Shown: piece after piece, positions 48,801 to 56,522 of the stretch
Position numbering within the stretch: position 1 is the first letter of the stretch
Layout: each line of letters opens with the position of its first letter
The notes under the pieces: generated by a model
What the model was told of the DNA's origin: nothing
What the model saw: only the letters and a program-made list of their open reading frames with translations
Databases searched by the model: none
Assembly (NCBI GenBank): GCA_947085405.1
Contig: CAMTWO010000023.1
Span: 1-64,000 of the forward strand
Direction of reading: 5' to 3'
From: JASEGV01 sp947085405
GTDB taxonomy: Bacteria > Bacteroidota > Ignavibacteria > UBA10030 > BY39
Length of the DNA stretch: 64,000 nt
Program-made: the position numbers and the translations under genes

Positions 48801-49404
48801 CTGATTTCTCTGCCGATAAAATACCATCCTCCGTTAAAAGTCGCTCGACTTGTTCACGTTTCCCGAGGAAGAGCTTTATAAAGTTTTGCAATTTATTCCT
48901 GCCGAGAGTTCGTAAAACTAATGCTAACTCGTTGTATCTATAATCCGAAGAATCACTCAGCCACGCTGCTATTGATTCTTGGATTGATTCCTGTTCTAAA
49001 ATTTCCTGATCTACGCCATCGAGAATAGCAAAACCGAAATCGACATTTGCCTCTACAGGAAACTGTCTCAAAATTTTTGAACAGAAAGAGTGGATGGTGG
49101 AAACATTAGCCGAGGGTAAGTGATTGCTGATGTCCTCGATTTTTTTAAGTCTATCTAACGACTTTTCAGATTGTAAAAATCCGTTAAGTGTATCGGCGAT
49201 TTTTTTCTTCAGTTCGCTTGCGGCTTTTTCGGTAAAAGTTATAGCTACAATCTCATCAATCTTCGTATCGGTGTTTAATAGAATATCAATAAAACGGCTT
49301 ACGAGGACTGTAGTTTTACCCGAACCGGCATTTGCTGTAACCGATAAATGCCTTCTGATGTCGTGAGCTTTTTTTTGGCTCTCTGTGAAAATTGTTTTTG
49401 GCAT
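45814..49404 (-). CDS. AddA/RecB-like UvrD helicase with Fe-S PD-(D/E)XK nuclease
   Basis: A 1196-residue helicase-nuclease for double-strand break end processing. The UvrD-type motor has Walker A 'ANAGSGKTT' near the start, motif II 'DEYQDTN', and late motifs 'IMTIHSAKGLEFPVVFVPF' and 'RIFYVACTRAKDMLVLSG'. The C-terminal nuclease shows 'GSITHSVLEKY', 'GTLDRLY' and 'WCILDYKTDN'. A cysteine in 'CPTKYFLKYQLG' plus 'CEYCNYQKEGKC' form a likely 4Fe-4S clasp. No addB/recC partner gene is present in the window. It starts at 49404, after a terminator of the upstream gene. Confidence 0.92.
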   Translation of the reverse strand: MPKTIFTESQKKAHDIRRHLSVTANAGSGKTTVLVSRFIDILLNTDTKIDEIVAITFTEKAASELKKKIADTLNGFLQSEKSLDRLKKIEDISNHLPSANVSTIHSFCSKILRQFPVEANVDFGFAILDGVDQEILEQESIQESIAAWLSDSSDYRYNELALVLRTLGRNKLQNFIKLFLGKREQVERLLTEDGILSAEKSDDDILKYWDGISRSQILSTIINSGWKDAAEKILKAGNSKKANEILQTLNDWHAAETDDHKINKFGEIIEGMLTQKGELRADIFGRGVDNLSVNNLASILKDVWESSNELIVVYRSDKKNEHHKILLNITRVILSLYKDALKNYELKKSEKSYLDYEDLQLKTYEMLKSSEVQQKLASRFKYIMVDEYQDTNLLQYEIFRKLLFDLQSGNLFIVGDPKQSIYGFRNAEVEVFEKTKQDIIHSHGIDNEIRWQGETVSSTTEERKGKIVLAESFRLLTDIVCFVNVVFAKVLVGGSHQYEVEYNELIKCRKNSASGKVELLLLKPSNEKEKIIENECEAIARRIINLFQTKYQIYDAAETPNDFRFKDAAILLRSRTNLKKLELTLNKYKIPYIITGGIGFYQTQEIYDFYNYFQFLLNRHNDVALVGLLRSPFFTLSDAELFDIANQSNGSDFWSKLISFIQTENVSDNAKRAVNILSDNISYASRLPIPLLVQKIFRQTGWLGTIAGLQRGEQGRLNVDKLLRLARDFEGKGFANLFDFVERLKTLIKGEQREGQASIESEGDAVQIMTIHSAKGLEFPVVFVPFLDKKFKYDNAPYIDSKVGIGFQAMEENSNDKKIDPLIYRFLKQQSHLKIEAEEKRIFYVACTRAKDMLVLSGCLPSNSPSALKWVLGSINLNADEIEQGEHIVDNLKVKTFNYKLKLQVYTSPEQIEIQTDVVSSVESEKTIGDILIESRQGQIRSNFFSATQIQTFKDCPTKYFLKYQLGMPEFELRSIKFHEEDDPNDRIYGGIVGSITHSVLEKYQSFNEEDIHNFILQNLKSEFVIEDEKVNKVTNDILLQVKNYFESDFGKTIIQVPEYKTEFTLNTVFGEDYLTGTLDRLYKNQEGKWCILDYKTDNVTLNNIKNKADRYYWQMAFYSFLVARFWEVDEIEATLVFTKYPDHPQIYKFRKDEIQNFETDIIQVVEKIKSNQFTRNEEMCEYCNYQKEGKCICSV

Positions 49405-49443
49405 AATAATCGACTTAATATAACAGGTTAGATAGAAATAAAA

Positions 49444-49468
49444 AAGCCGACCTTTGTGGGATCGGCTT
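49444..49468 (-). terminator. Rho-independent terminator after the FadL-like gene
   Basis: AAGCCGA (49444-49450) pairs with TCGGCTT (49462-49468); in minus-strand reading a T run follows (complement of 49435-49445). It lies 25 bp after the stop codon of the outer-membrane gene at 49494. Confidence 0.85.
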
Positions 49469-49493
49469 ATTTGTTAGAATATTTTAGTAACCT

Positions 49494-50936
49494 CTAAAAA
49501 CGATATGTAACCGTTGCTATAACATTGTGAGTTATAATCTTTTCATCGACGCGTGAAGTTTTATCGTAATTCACACGGAACGAATCCCAAAAACCATAAG
49601 CATAACCCAGATCGAAAGCAATAATATCTTGAACAACGAAACCGACACCGGCTGTTACGTACTTCCGTGCAAACGATGACGGATCGTCTTTGTATGGCGA
49701 GGGAAGATAAGCAAAACCTCCGCGCAGCCGCATTCCCATAGCAGGCAATTCATATTCTGCACCGCCACGTAAATTCACAGTTGGCTGGAACATTTCTTTG
49801 ATATCTGTATTGTAACTGATTAAATCCTCAGGGGCATTACGAAATTCCATTTGTGTCCAATCTGTGTATTCAAGGTCAGCAGTCAGCATCAAATCTTGAA
49901 TGATATAAGATACCCCACCGTTAAAGACGAAGGGTGAGACTACATCGTATTTTGTTTTAAACTTCGATGGTGCATCGTATGGATATTTGAAGTTATCGCC
50001 ATTATCGAAGAAACTTTCGCCTTGCGAAGTAAATGTTTCTTCAATTGTCAACCAAGATGGAGTTTTAAAACTCAAACCAATCCTTATCCAATCCGACATT
50101 CGATATAACATACCGAATTTGGCTGAGAATCCATTAACAGTTGCAGTAATTGTTTGGTCAATGAACAAAGATCTAAAATCGAAAGGAAGCGTACGATAAA
50201 TGTTATTCAAATCCTGTTCGGAGTAACTTCGCTGCCAGTTGTAAGAGCCGGTGTTAATATTTAAACTCATACCTACGTATAAATTTTTTGCTGCTTCCAT
50301 AGCACCGCCCATACTCCAATTGTTCATACCACCGCTTTCTAAAGTTTTACCGCTTTGTGTAACGTTGTTTCGGATAGGGCTATCAAATACAAAATAGTTT
50401 GGACTTAAAGAATCGATATTTGCTAAATATAATTCCCACGCCAAGTTACCTTTTGGACTTTTAGCTGTAGAAACACCATCCCGGGCGTAATTTTGGATAA
50501 TTGAACTTACAGGATTAAAACCGCTGAATGAAAGGGCTCCAGCAAAATCATTTATGCGATGATAACCAGCAGCAAAGACCATACTTCCGCGAGTTGTTGG
50601 GAAAGGATATGCCACGCCGAAATTATTTAGCTTCGTGCTGCTTGTAGAAAAAGACTTCTCGCTTCCATACAAACTGCTATTATCTTTTGATGAAAGGTGA
50701 GATAAGCCGAATGAGAATTCAGACATGTCCAATTGACCTAAGCCGGCAGGATTCCAGAACAAAGCTGTGTAATCGTTTGATATGCCCGTGTAAGCCATAC
50801 CCAAACCGAGCGACCTGGCGCCAACGCCGGTTCCTAATGTTGAATAACGTAACGCATCTTCTGGAAATTGTGCGAAACTTGTAACAGAAAAAGTTAAGAG
50901 GACTATTATTACAGTTGAAAATATATTCTTCTTCAT
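49494..50936 (-). CDS. OmpP1/FadL-family outer-membrane barrel protein
   Basis: A 480-residue beta-barrel. A signal peptide ends near 'VTSFAQ' (residue 22). The N-terminal 'GVGARSLGLGMAYTGISNDY' and 'ALFWNPAGLGQLD' are the FadL/PorV signature, and the protein ends in an aromatic C-terminal strand ('IATVTYRF'). FadL-type proteins import hydrophobic molecules, while PorV, a relative, shuttles T9SS cargo; the sequence does not decide between these. AAGGAT lies before the start. It follows the Arg/Tyr-rich lipoprotein gene by 32 bp and ends at a terminator. Confidence 0.85.
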   Translation of the reverse strand: MKKNIFSTVIIVLLTFSVTSFAQFPEDALRYSTLGTGVGARSLGLGMAYTGISNDYTALFWNPAGLGQLDMSEFSFGLSHLSSKDNSSLYGSEKSFSTSSTKLNNFGVAYPFPTTRGSMVFAAGYHRINDFAGALSFSGFNPVSSIIQNYARDGVSTAKSPKGNLAWELYLANIDSLSPNYFVFDSPIRNNVTQSGKTLESGGMNNWSMGGAMEAAKNLYVGMSLNINTGSYNWQRSYSEQDLNNIYRTLPFDFRSLFIDQTITATVNGFSAKFGMLYRMSDWIRIGLSFKTPSWLTIEETFTSQGESFFDNGDNFKYPYDAPSKFKTKYDVVSPFVFNGGVSYIIQDLMLTADLEYTDWTQMEFRNAPEDLISYNTDIKEMFQPTVNLRGGAEYELPAMGMRLRGGFAYLPSPYKDDPSSFARKYVTAGVGFVVQDIIAFDLGYAYGFWDSFRVNYDKTSRVDEKIITHNVIATVTYRF

Positions 50937-50968
50937 TATTATATCCTTAAATATTTTGTGAGAACGAA

Positions 50969-51961
50969 TTATCGACCGCCGCGTGTATTGCCGCCGCGTG
51001 AACCTTGGTTACTGTCGTTACTACCACCCCGTGAATCGTTTCCTCTTGGCGGAGGCGACGACGGTGGCGGTGATGACGGTGGAGTCGACGGAGGTGGCGG
51101 TGGTGGTGTATATGTACGAGTTTCCTCGCGACTGCTGCCGCGGTCATTTCCTTTACCCTCATCACGTGATGGTGGTGTGCTCTGTCGATCTCTACCCGGT
51201 TGGTCATAACGTTCACGTCGCGAATCAGGACGACTTGTACCGCTTTCACCTCTTCCGGTTCCTGACCTATCTGGCGAACGTGGACTCACCGACCTTGTAT
51301 CGTCGCCACTTCTCGATTTTCCGCGAACTTGATCTCCGCTTCCTGTTTGCGAGCGACCGCCGGTTCCTGTTACTCCAACTCCTGTGGGCAAATCAAAACC
51401 GCTCCTTCCCCCATCAAATCTATCCGGACGATTTTCTGAAGGTTGTGAACCTCTATCATTACGACCACGGTTTTCTCCAAAATCTCTTTTGGTTCTTACA
51501 ACATCTCCCTTATCGCTCACATAATACCAAGGAGTTCCCCCATAATACGAGGGATAGTAATATGACGGGGAATAATAAGGATGTGGATAATAGACATAAG
51601 GAGTCCAGCACCATGTACTCCACGGATCATAATGCCAATATCTATCGTAGAACCATGGATCATTATATACATAACCGAAAGCTATCGAGGGCCAATAATA
51701 TGATGGGTAGTAGTATGTATAGGACCAGCGGTGACGAGGATACCAATTTCCACCGTCAAAATAATAATTATTGATTATAGGTCCGCCCGCTTTTGAATAC
51801 AGTGTATCGCTGTAATATTCCGAATCGTATCTATCGTTTTCAGCGTAAGAGTAATCTTCATTTACTACTTGGCGTTCTTGCTTCACAGTTTCAAATCGTG
51901 TATAGCAACCGGGAAGCAGTACGATGATACTAAAAGCCGCAATTAACATTTTTATTTTCAT
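50969..51961 (-). CDS. Tyr-rich / Arg-Gly-Ser-Pro-rich lipoprotein
   Basis: A 330-residue lipoprotein (lipobox LLPGC, Cys19). Residues about 60-155 are extremely rich in Tyr, Trp, Pro and His ('YYYPSYYWPS', 'WCWTPYVYYPHPYYSPSYYY'). From about 160 to the end the chain is disordered and made of Arg/Gly/Ser/Asp, then 'TPPPPPPPSTPPSSPPPSS', and ends with RGG-like units ('GSRGGNTRGGR'). I do not recognise a family with known function. Such chains may bind polysaccharide, nucleic acid or other surface proteins. It is in line with the FadL-like gene on the same strand. Confidence 0.78.
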   Translation of the reverse strand: MKIKMLIAAFSIIVLLPGCYTRFETVKQERQVVNEDYSYAENDRYDSEYYSDTLYSKAGGPIINNYYFDGGNWYPRHRWSYTYYYPSYYWPSIAFGYVYNDPWFYDRYWHYDPWSTWCWTPYVYYPHPYYSPSYYYPSYYGGTPWYYVSDKGDVVRTKRDFGENRGRNDRGSQPSENRPDRFDGGRSGFDLPTGVGVTGTGGRSQTGSGDQVRGKSRSGDDTRSVSPRSPDRSGTGRGESGTSRPDSRRERYDQPGRDRQSTPPSRDEGKGNDRGSSREETRTYTPPPPPPSTPPSSPPPSSPPPRGNDSRGGSNDSNQGSRGGNTRGGR

Positions 51962-52139
51962 ATAAACTCCATTGATTATTTACTTTCTACAATGACAACA
52001 ACACAAATGCCAGGAAAATTCATTAATTTGGGTTAAATCTATGCTCAATCTAATTAAAAAAGGGTAGATTGTCAACCTATATCTTAGATCTGTTTCAATA
52101 TTTATACAATTCGATTAATTTTGTGTTTAATTGGATACA

Positions 52140-52907
52140 CTAAAGGCGACCAATGTATTCAATTGAGACCGTTCGATTAGCGATATTAATATTTTGTTGG
52201 TTTTTGATGAAATCTTTAAAATTAACACCTATGGTGAATCCACTCCCAATAGATGCCCTTGCTGCTAAATTCAGGTATCCGTTTCCTTTTCCTAATGCTT
52301 TCGGATCGCTGTCGTTTATCGCCAAATTATATTCGGCGATGATGGATAGAAAAGTACCTAAAGTTTTTTCGGCACCGAAAAATAAATTCAAATCTTTATC
52401 TCCATCGGCACGTTCGAGCGAATAATTGATACCACTATGAATACTCAAAAATCCTGCTGCTGAAAAGTTTTTACTAAAGACCAGAAAAATACCCGGTGAT
52501 TTTATAGTGTAACGGTCTAATGAGTCGAGGTAAACTTCTTTCCCCTGAGAATCGAACCCTAACGCAATTGCCGGAAGAATCTGAGTTTCATCGAAGGGAC
52601 GAGCTTTGATGCTCATGCCAGGAAATTTATTCCACTCTGGTTTCGAAGAACCGATGAGATGAGTTCCACCGTAAGACAACCCGACGTTAAAAGTATTTAG
52701 TAAACCGAACGAGACTCCAAATAATGCGCCCCCATTCTGATAAAAATCTACATCCGCTGCATATTGCAGATGACCGATTATGCCAGCCGTTGGCATATCC
52801 ACAATAAAGCGAGGCTCAAAATCGCCGCTTGAACCGGCTGATCCTTGTGCATACAAATTATGAAAAAAGATGAGGAATAAAAAAGAAATTAATATGATTT
52901 TTTTCAT
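52140..52907 (-). CDS. Predicted outer-membrane beta-barrel protein
   Basis: A 255-residue protein with a signal peptide ending near 'NLYAQ' (residue 21). The rest consists of alternating strands with glycine/aromatic patterns ('ALFGVSFGLLNTFNVGLSYG', 'LSIIAEYNLAI') and closes with 'TVSIEYIGRL'. The region around 'PAIALGFDSQG' recalls YjbH-like barrels, but the match is weak. It starts 14 bp after the DNA glycosylase gene, so they may be co-transcribed. Function unknown. Confidence 0.7.
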   Translation of the reverse strand: MKKIILISFLFLIFFHNLYAQGSAGSSGDFEPRFIVDMPTAGIIGHLQYAADVDFYQNGGALFGVSFGLLNTFNVGLSYGGTHLIGSSKPEWNKFPGMSIKARPFDETQILPAIALGFDSQGKEVYLDSLDRYTIKSPGIFLVFSKNFSAAGFLSIHSGINYSLERADGDKDLNLFFGAEKTLGTFLSIIAEYNLAINDSDPKALGKGNGYLNLAARASIGSGFTIGVNFKDFIKNQQNINIANRTVSIEYIGRL

Positions 52908-52921
52908 CGCTTACCTATAAA

Positions 52922-53536
52922 TTATTTTCTCGAAACCCATCTGTTCTCTTTGATATAAAACCTCCACTTATGTTCCGAGCCATTAGTGATGCCAACTCGG
53001 GTTGAAGCTAAAACACGGTTAGCAGAGAGCGAAGAGCCTGGAGCAGAGAGTTTTACAGAACCGATCCAAATGTCTTTCCCGCATAAATCCGTTCCATTTT
53101 CTTCTCTGCCTAAATCGAATGCTTTGCAAACTTTTGCCGGACCGTTTGTAAGATTGTAAATATTTTTTGATGTATCAATTTTTCTGTGAGTTTTCATTAA
53201 TTCAATATTTTCAACAGGTTCAACCGCACGAATCAAAACAGCGCATCCTTTGCCTTCTTCCTCTGTTACAACGTTACAGCAAAAGTGCATTCCGTAAGTG
53301 AAGTAAACATACAGATGCCCGCCTTCACAAAACATTACTTCGTTCCGCTTTGTTTTTCCACGAAACGAATGACTCGCATTATCGTTTTGTAAATAAGCTT
53401 CTGTCTCAACAATTTTACCGACAAGTAACTTCCCCTTGTATTTTCGGATAAAGTATTTACCGAGTAAATCTTTTGCAACTTTTATTGTGTTGCGTAGATA
53501 AAATTCCTGGTTAATTTTTTGATAATTTACTAACAT
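52922..53536 (-). CDS. DNA-3-methyladenine glycosylase (AAG/MPG family)
   Basis: A 204-residue base-excision repair enzyme removing alkylated purines. Family segments include 'LLGKYFIRKYKGK', 'IVETEAYLQNDNASHSFRGK', 'LYVYFTYGMHFCCNVVTEEE' and 'LTNGPAKVCKAF', containing the catalytic glutamate of 'ETEAY' and the intercalating tyrosine region. Length matches bacterial AAG. No repair gene lies next to it; the downstream gene encodes an outer-membrane protein. Confidence 0.94.
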   Translation of the reverse strand: MLVNYQKINQEFYLRNTIKVAKDLLGKYFIRKYKGKLLVGKIVETEAYLQNDNASHSFRGKTKRNEVMFCEGGHLYVYFTYGMHFCCNVVTEEEGKGCAVLIRAVEPVENIELMKTHRKIDTSKNIYNLTNGPAKVCKAFDLGREENGTDLCGKDIWIGSVKLSAPGSSLSANRVLASTRVGITNGSEHKWRFYIKENRWVSRK

Positions 53537-53551
53537 TTTTTTTGTCTTATT

Positions 53552-53648
53552 GTCATTGCGATCCCGACTTCAGTCGGGAGAAGCAATCTCACTATCGAAA
53601 ATGAAACGGAATGAGAGCTTGCTTCGTCGTTTCGCTCCTCGCAATGAC
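53552..53648. repeat. REP-like inverted repeat pair
   Basis: GTCATTGCGA (53552-53561) and TCGCAATGAC (53639-53648) are perfect reverse complements. The left unit continues through an inner hairpin (CCCGACTTCAGTCGGG) to GAGAAGCAATCTC; the right unit (53613-53648) is a diverged inverted copy. A third copy lies at 54837-54874. Confidence 0.85.
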
Positions 53649-53721
53649 GTTATACTGGTTCTTAAAGTATTATAAAGAAAAATATGCTCTGTGGATAACT
53701 ATTTTAAAAATCAAATAAATT

Positions 53722-53747
53722 AAGCCCTCTGTTTTACGAGAGGGCTT
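53722..53747 (-). terminator. Terminator hairpin after the T9SS cargo gene
   Basis: AAGCCCTCT (53722-53730) pairs perfectly with AGAGGGCTT (53739-53747) around an 8-base loop. In minus-strand reading it is 20 bp after the stop codon at 53768 and is followed by T-rich sequence. Confidence 0.8.
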
Positions 53748-53767
53748 AGCACTTCTTATACCAAATA

Positions 53768-54754
53768 TTACTTCATTAAAATCATTTTCTTTACTTCTAT
53801 AGAATTGCCTACTTGTAATCTGTAAAAGTAAATCCCACTAGGAAGATTTGAGGCATTAAATCTTACCTCATAACTTCCCATTCCTTTTTCTTCAGAAACA
53901 AGAGTTTTCACTTCTTGCCCCAAAAGATTAAAGACAATTAAACTTACCCACTCCCGTTTGGGAATAGAAAATTTAATAGTAGAAGAAGGATTGAAAGGAT
54001 TGGGATAATTTTGCCCAAGAACAAAATTTTTAGAGATTTGCTCTGTTTCGGGGACAGAAACATAAACAGAATGGGTTGAATCTCCAAAACCGTCTATTAA
54101 AAATGTCCCAAGAGTATCATCAATTCCTCGGATATTATCTACGCCCATATTGGCTCCCAAATAAGGCAAGTCAGGGAAATCTTGACCAGAACTAGATACT
54201 ACAAAGTGAAGATGAAACAGCCAAAAGCCTTTCATCCCTTGATCTTTGGCCTCTTGAAGATTCCAATAAATTGTTTGCCATCCTGAATCCAATAAGATTC
54301 TAGCTGGGGGGGCTTGCCAAACTTGCCAAGTAGCATCAGAATCTTGAATACCCATAGTGACCAAAATTCTAGACACATTGATTCCTTCCACAAACTTGTA
54401 ATCAATAGCAATCGTGTCAGGAATCAAAAAATATTTATCGGAATCAGAGGGGGAAAAATAAAATGATGAAAAAGTTTTTATCCAAGATGAATTTATGTGC
54501 CAACCAAATGAAGAAGAGCCATATGGCCAAGCATAAAAACTAAACACCTGAAAATGAGAACCTTGGTCTTCTGCCATAAAAGACTTCATTGGCTCACGAA
54601 CACCAGAAGTGTCTGAAGCAATTATCCCAGTAGATATCCAATTATTCACAATTGGTACTCCTCTACCCCAAAATGGTTTCGGTTCAATAAATTGAGGAAA
54701 GGCGGAAAAAGAAATAAAAAGAAATAATGCGATAAGTATAATGAAAGTTTTCAT
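53768..54754 (-). CDS. Secreted T9SS cargo protein, function unknown
   Basis: A 328-residue secreted protein. A signal peptide ends near 'SFSAFPQ' (residue 21), and a unique tryptophan-rich middle part of about 215 residues follows. The T9SS type A domain begins near 'LGQNYPNPFNPSSTIKF' and ends 'EVKKMILMK'. The middle has no recognised enzyme motif. It starts behind a perfect AGGAGG ribosome site and ends at a strong terminator. Hairpin repeats of one family flank it on both sides. Five of its eight arginines are AGA, while the first arginines of the neighbouring aldehyde dehydrogenase gene are CGN, so it may have been acquired separately. Confidence 0.82.
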   Translation of the reverse strand: MKTFIILIALFLFISFSAFPQFIEPKPFWGRGVPIVNNWISTGIIASDTSGVREPMKSFMAEDQGSHFQVFSFYAWPYGSSSFGWHINSSWIKTFSSFYFSPSDSDKYFLIPDTIAIDYKFVEGINVSRILVTMGIQDSDATWQVWQAPPARILLDSGWQTIYWNLQEAKDQGMKGFWLFHLHFVVSSSGQDFPDLPYLGANMGVDNIRGIDDTLGTFLIDGFGDSTHSVYVSVPETEQISKNFVLGQNYPNPFNPSSTIKFSIPKREWVSLIVFNLLGQEVKTLVSEEKGMGSYEVRFNASNLPSGIYFYRLQVGNSIEVKKMILMK

Positions 54755-54836
54755 AAAACCTCCTATTTTATATTTTTAGTTTACAAAGAATTAATTTATA
54801 ACATAATATCATAATTTTAACCAAAAATCAAAAAAT

Positions 54837-54874
54837 GAGATTGCTTCTCACGACTTCGGCGTGATCGCAATGAC
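54837..54874 (-). repeat. REP-like hairpin, third copy
   Basis: In minus-strand reading: GTCATTGCGATC, an inner hairpin with stem CACG/CGTG, then GAGAAGCAATCTC. The ends equal those of the 53552 copy while the stem bases differ in a compensating way. Confidence 0.82.
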
Positions 54875-54893
54875 TTTCTGGCTCATCCGTGTT

Positions 54894-56513
54894 TTATCTC
54901 TTCTGAAACTCACGGATAATTTTGTCAACCTCGTCTTCTGAAATTCCACTTCCTAAAACATTCCCGCTTTTAGGTGAAGTAATTTTTTCTGTTTCTTTTG
55001 CCGGTTGGGTTGAACCTTTTTTCCACACTGGAATATTCCCAGCTCCTTCACGTAAATGCTGCTCAATTTTTTCTATCCAGGATTCCGCCGTCTTAATTTC
55101 TGCAGTTGTCTTGGCAGCTTGCGGTTTAACAAATATCTGTGTACCCACTGGCGAGGGATTAACAGGTCTTGTTTCGAATACGAGTCGCTTCACATTAATC
55201 AGATGTTTGGCAGAAACATTTTCGGAAATAATCGAACCGCCGATTGTTCCAGGACCGAGTGTAAGGGAAGGTAATAGTTCGTTCGTTCCGCCAACTGCGC
55301 CAAATGCAGATTGTGTATTTACCAAAATTCTTGAAGCTGGTTTTTCGAGTGCAAATTTCATTATAATATCCTCATCGGAGGAGTGAATAACCATAGTATG
55401 TCCTAATCCGCCGAATTCAAGAAGTTCGATGCAGCGATGGCAAGCGTCGCGCCAATTAGGTTCTGTGTAGAACGAGAGAACGGGCGATAGTTTCTCGCGA
55501 GAGAGTGGAATGTTTTTGCCGACTGCGTTTAGTTCGGCAATTAAGACTTTTGTGTCAGATGGAACTTGGATACCTGCTTTTTCAGCAATAAACAGAGCTG
55601 ATTTTCCAACCATCGCAGCGTTTAAGTGCCCTTCGTTATCAAACATCAGGCGCGAAAGTTTTTCTTTGTCTTCACCTTCCACAAAGTAACCACCAAGCCG
55701 TTTGCACTCTGCAACGACCTGATCTTTGATGGGTGAGTCGCAGATGAGCGAAGATTCAGTCGAGCAAAGCACACCGTTATCGAATTGTTTCCCTGACAAA
55801 ATATCAGCTACTGATTTCTGTATATTTGCAGTTCTTTCGATGAAGGCAGGAACATTCCCCGGTCCCACACCGTAAGCAGGTTTGCCCGAACTGTAAGCAG
55901 CTTTCACCATCGCTCCGCTTCCGGTTGCAAGGATAACACCGGTTAATTTATTTCGCATCAATTCGTTTGTACCTTCAAGTGTCGGCTGTGTCATACAGTG
56001 TATCACTCCTTTAGGTGCGCCGGCAGATTCAGCAGCTTCACGTATTATCTTGGTTGCCTCCAAGGTTGAGTAAATTGCTTTTGGGTGTGGACTTGCAACT
56101 ATAGCGTTTCTTCCTTTTAAAGAAATGATCGCTTTGAACATCATCGTTGAAGTTGGATTGGTAGATGGAATTAAAGCGGCAACTACACCCATCGGCTCGC
56201 CGATTTCAATAATCTTCTTCTCGCGGTCTTCACGAATCACCCCCGCAGTTTTCAAATCTTTAATTGATTCCCAAACTCGCCTTGTAGCAAACTCATTTTT
56301 CTTCTTTTTGTCTTCGGGCTTTCCGAATCCGGTCTCTTCGTAAGCCATTTTCCCGAGTCGTTCTGCGGCTTCGTAACCGGCATCTGCCATTGCTTTTACA
56401 ATTTTATCGACTCGTTCCTGATTGTATGCGCGGAACTCCTGAACGGCTTCGTTCGCTTGAGCTAATAAATCGCGAACTTCCTGTATCGATGCTAAATCTT
56501 TGTATGATGACAT
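54894..56513 (-). CDS. CoA-acylating aldehyde dehydrogenase (EutE/PduP/AdhE-N type)
   Basis: A 539-residue enzyme that oxidises an aldehyde to acyl-CoA with NAD+, or the reverse. The Rossmann and glycine motifs ('LIPSTNPTSTMMFKAI', 'ATGSGAMVKAAYSSG', 'GVGPGNVPAF') and catalytic Cys250 in 'FDNGVLCSTESS' fit the acylating class. After the catalytic fold (about residue 480) a flexible Pro/Ser/Lys linker leads to a final amphipathic helix, 'SEDEVDKIIREFQKR', resembling a microcompartment encapsulation peptide. No shell gene is in the window. It is last in a three-gene run with an outer-membrane protein and a PPC-domain protein. The aldehyde is unknown. Confidence 0.9.
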   Translation of the reverse strand: MSSYKDLASIQEVRDLLAQANEAVQEFRAYNQERVDKIVKAMADAGYEAAERLGKMAYEETGFGKPEDKKKKNEFATRRVWESIKDLKTAGVIREDREKKIIEIGEPMGVVAALIPSTNPTSTMMFKAIISLKGRNAIVASPHPKAIYSTLEATKIIREAAESAGAPKGVIHCMTQPTLEGTNELMRNKLTGVILATGSGAMVKAAYSSGKPAYGVGPGNVPAFIERTANIQKSVADILSGKQFDNGVLCSTESSLICDSPIKDQVVAECKRLGGYFVEGEDKEKLSRLMFDNEGHLNAAMVGKSALFIAEKAGIQVPSDTKVLIAELNAVGKNIPLSREKLSPVLSFYTEPNWRDACHRCIELLEFGGLGHTMVIHSSDEDIIMKFALEKPASRILVNTQSAFGAVGGTNELLPSLTLGPGTIGGSIISENVSAKHLINVKRLVFETRPVNPSPVGTQIFVKPQAAKTTAEIKTAESWIEKIEQHLREGAGNIPVWKKGSTQPAKETEKITSPKSGNVLGSGISEDEVDKIIREFQKR

Positions 56514-56522
56514 ATAATTCCT

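Noticed and set aside
50983..51774. A 263-codon open frame on the plus strand, antisense to the lipoprotein gene
   Set aside because: It is produced by the biased codons of the Tyr/Pro/Arg-rich gene opposite it; it has no signal, ribosome site or recognisable domain.
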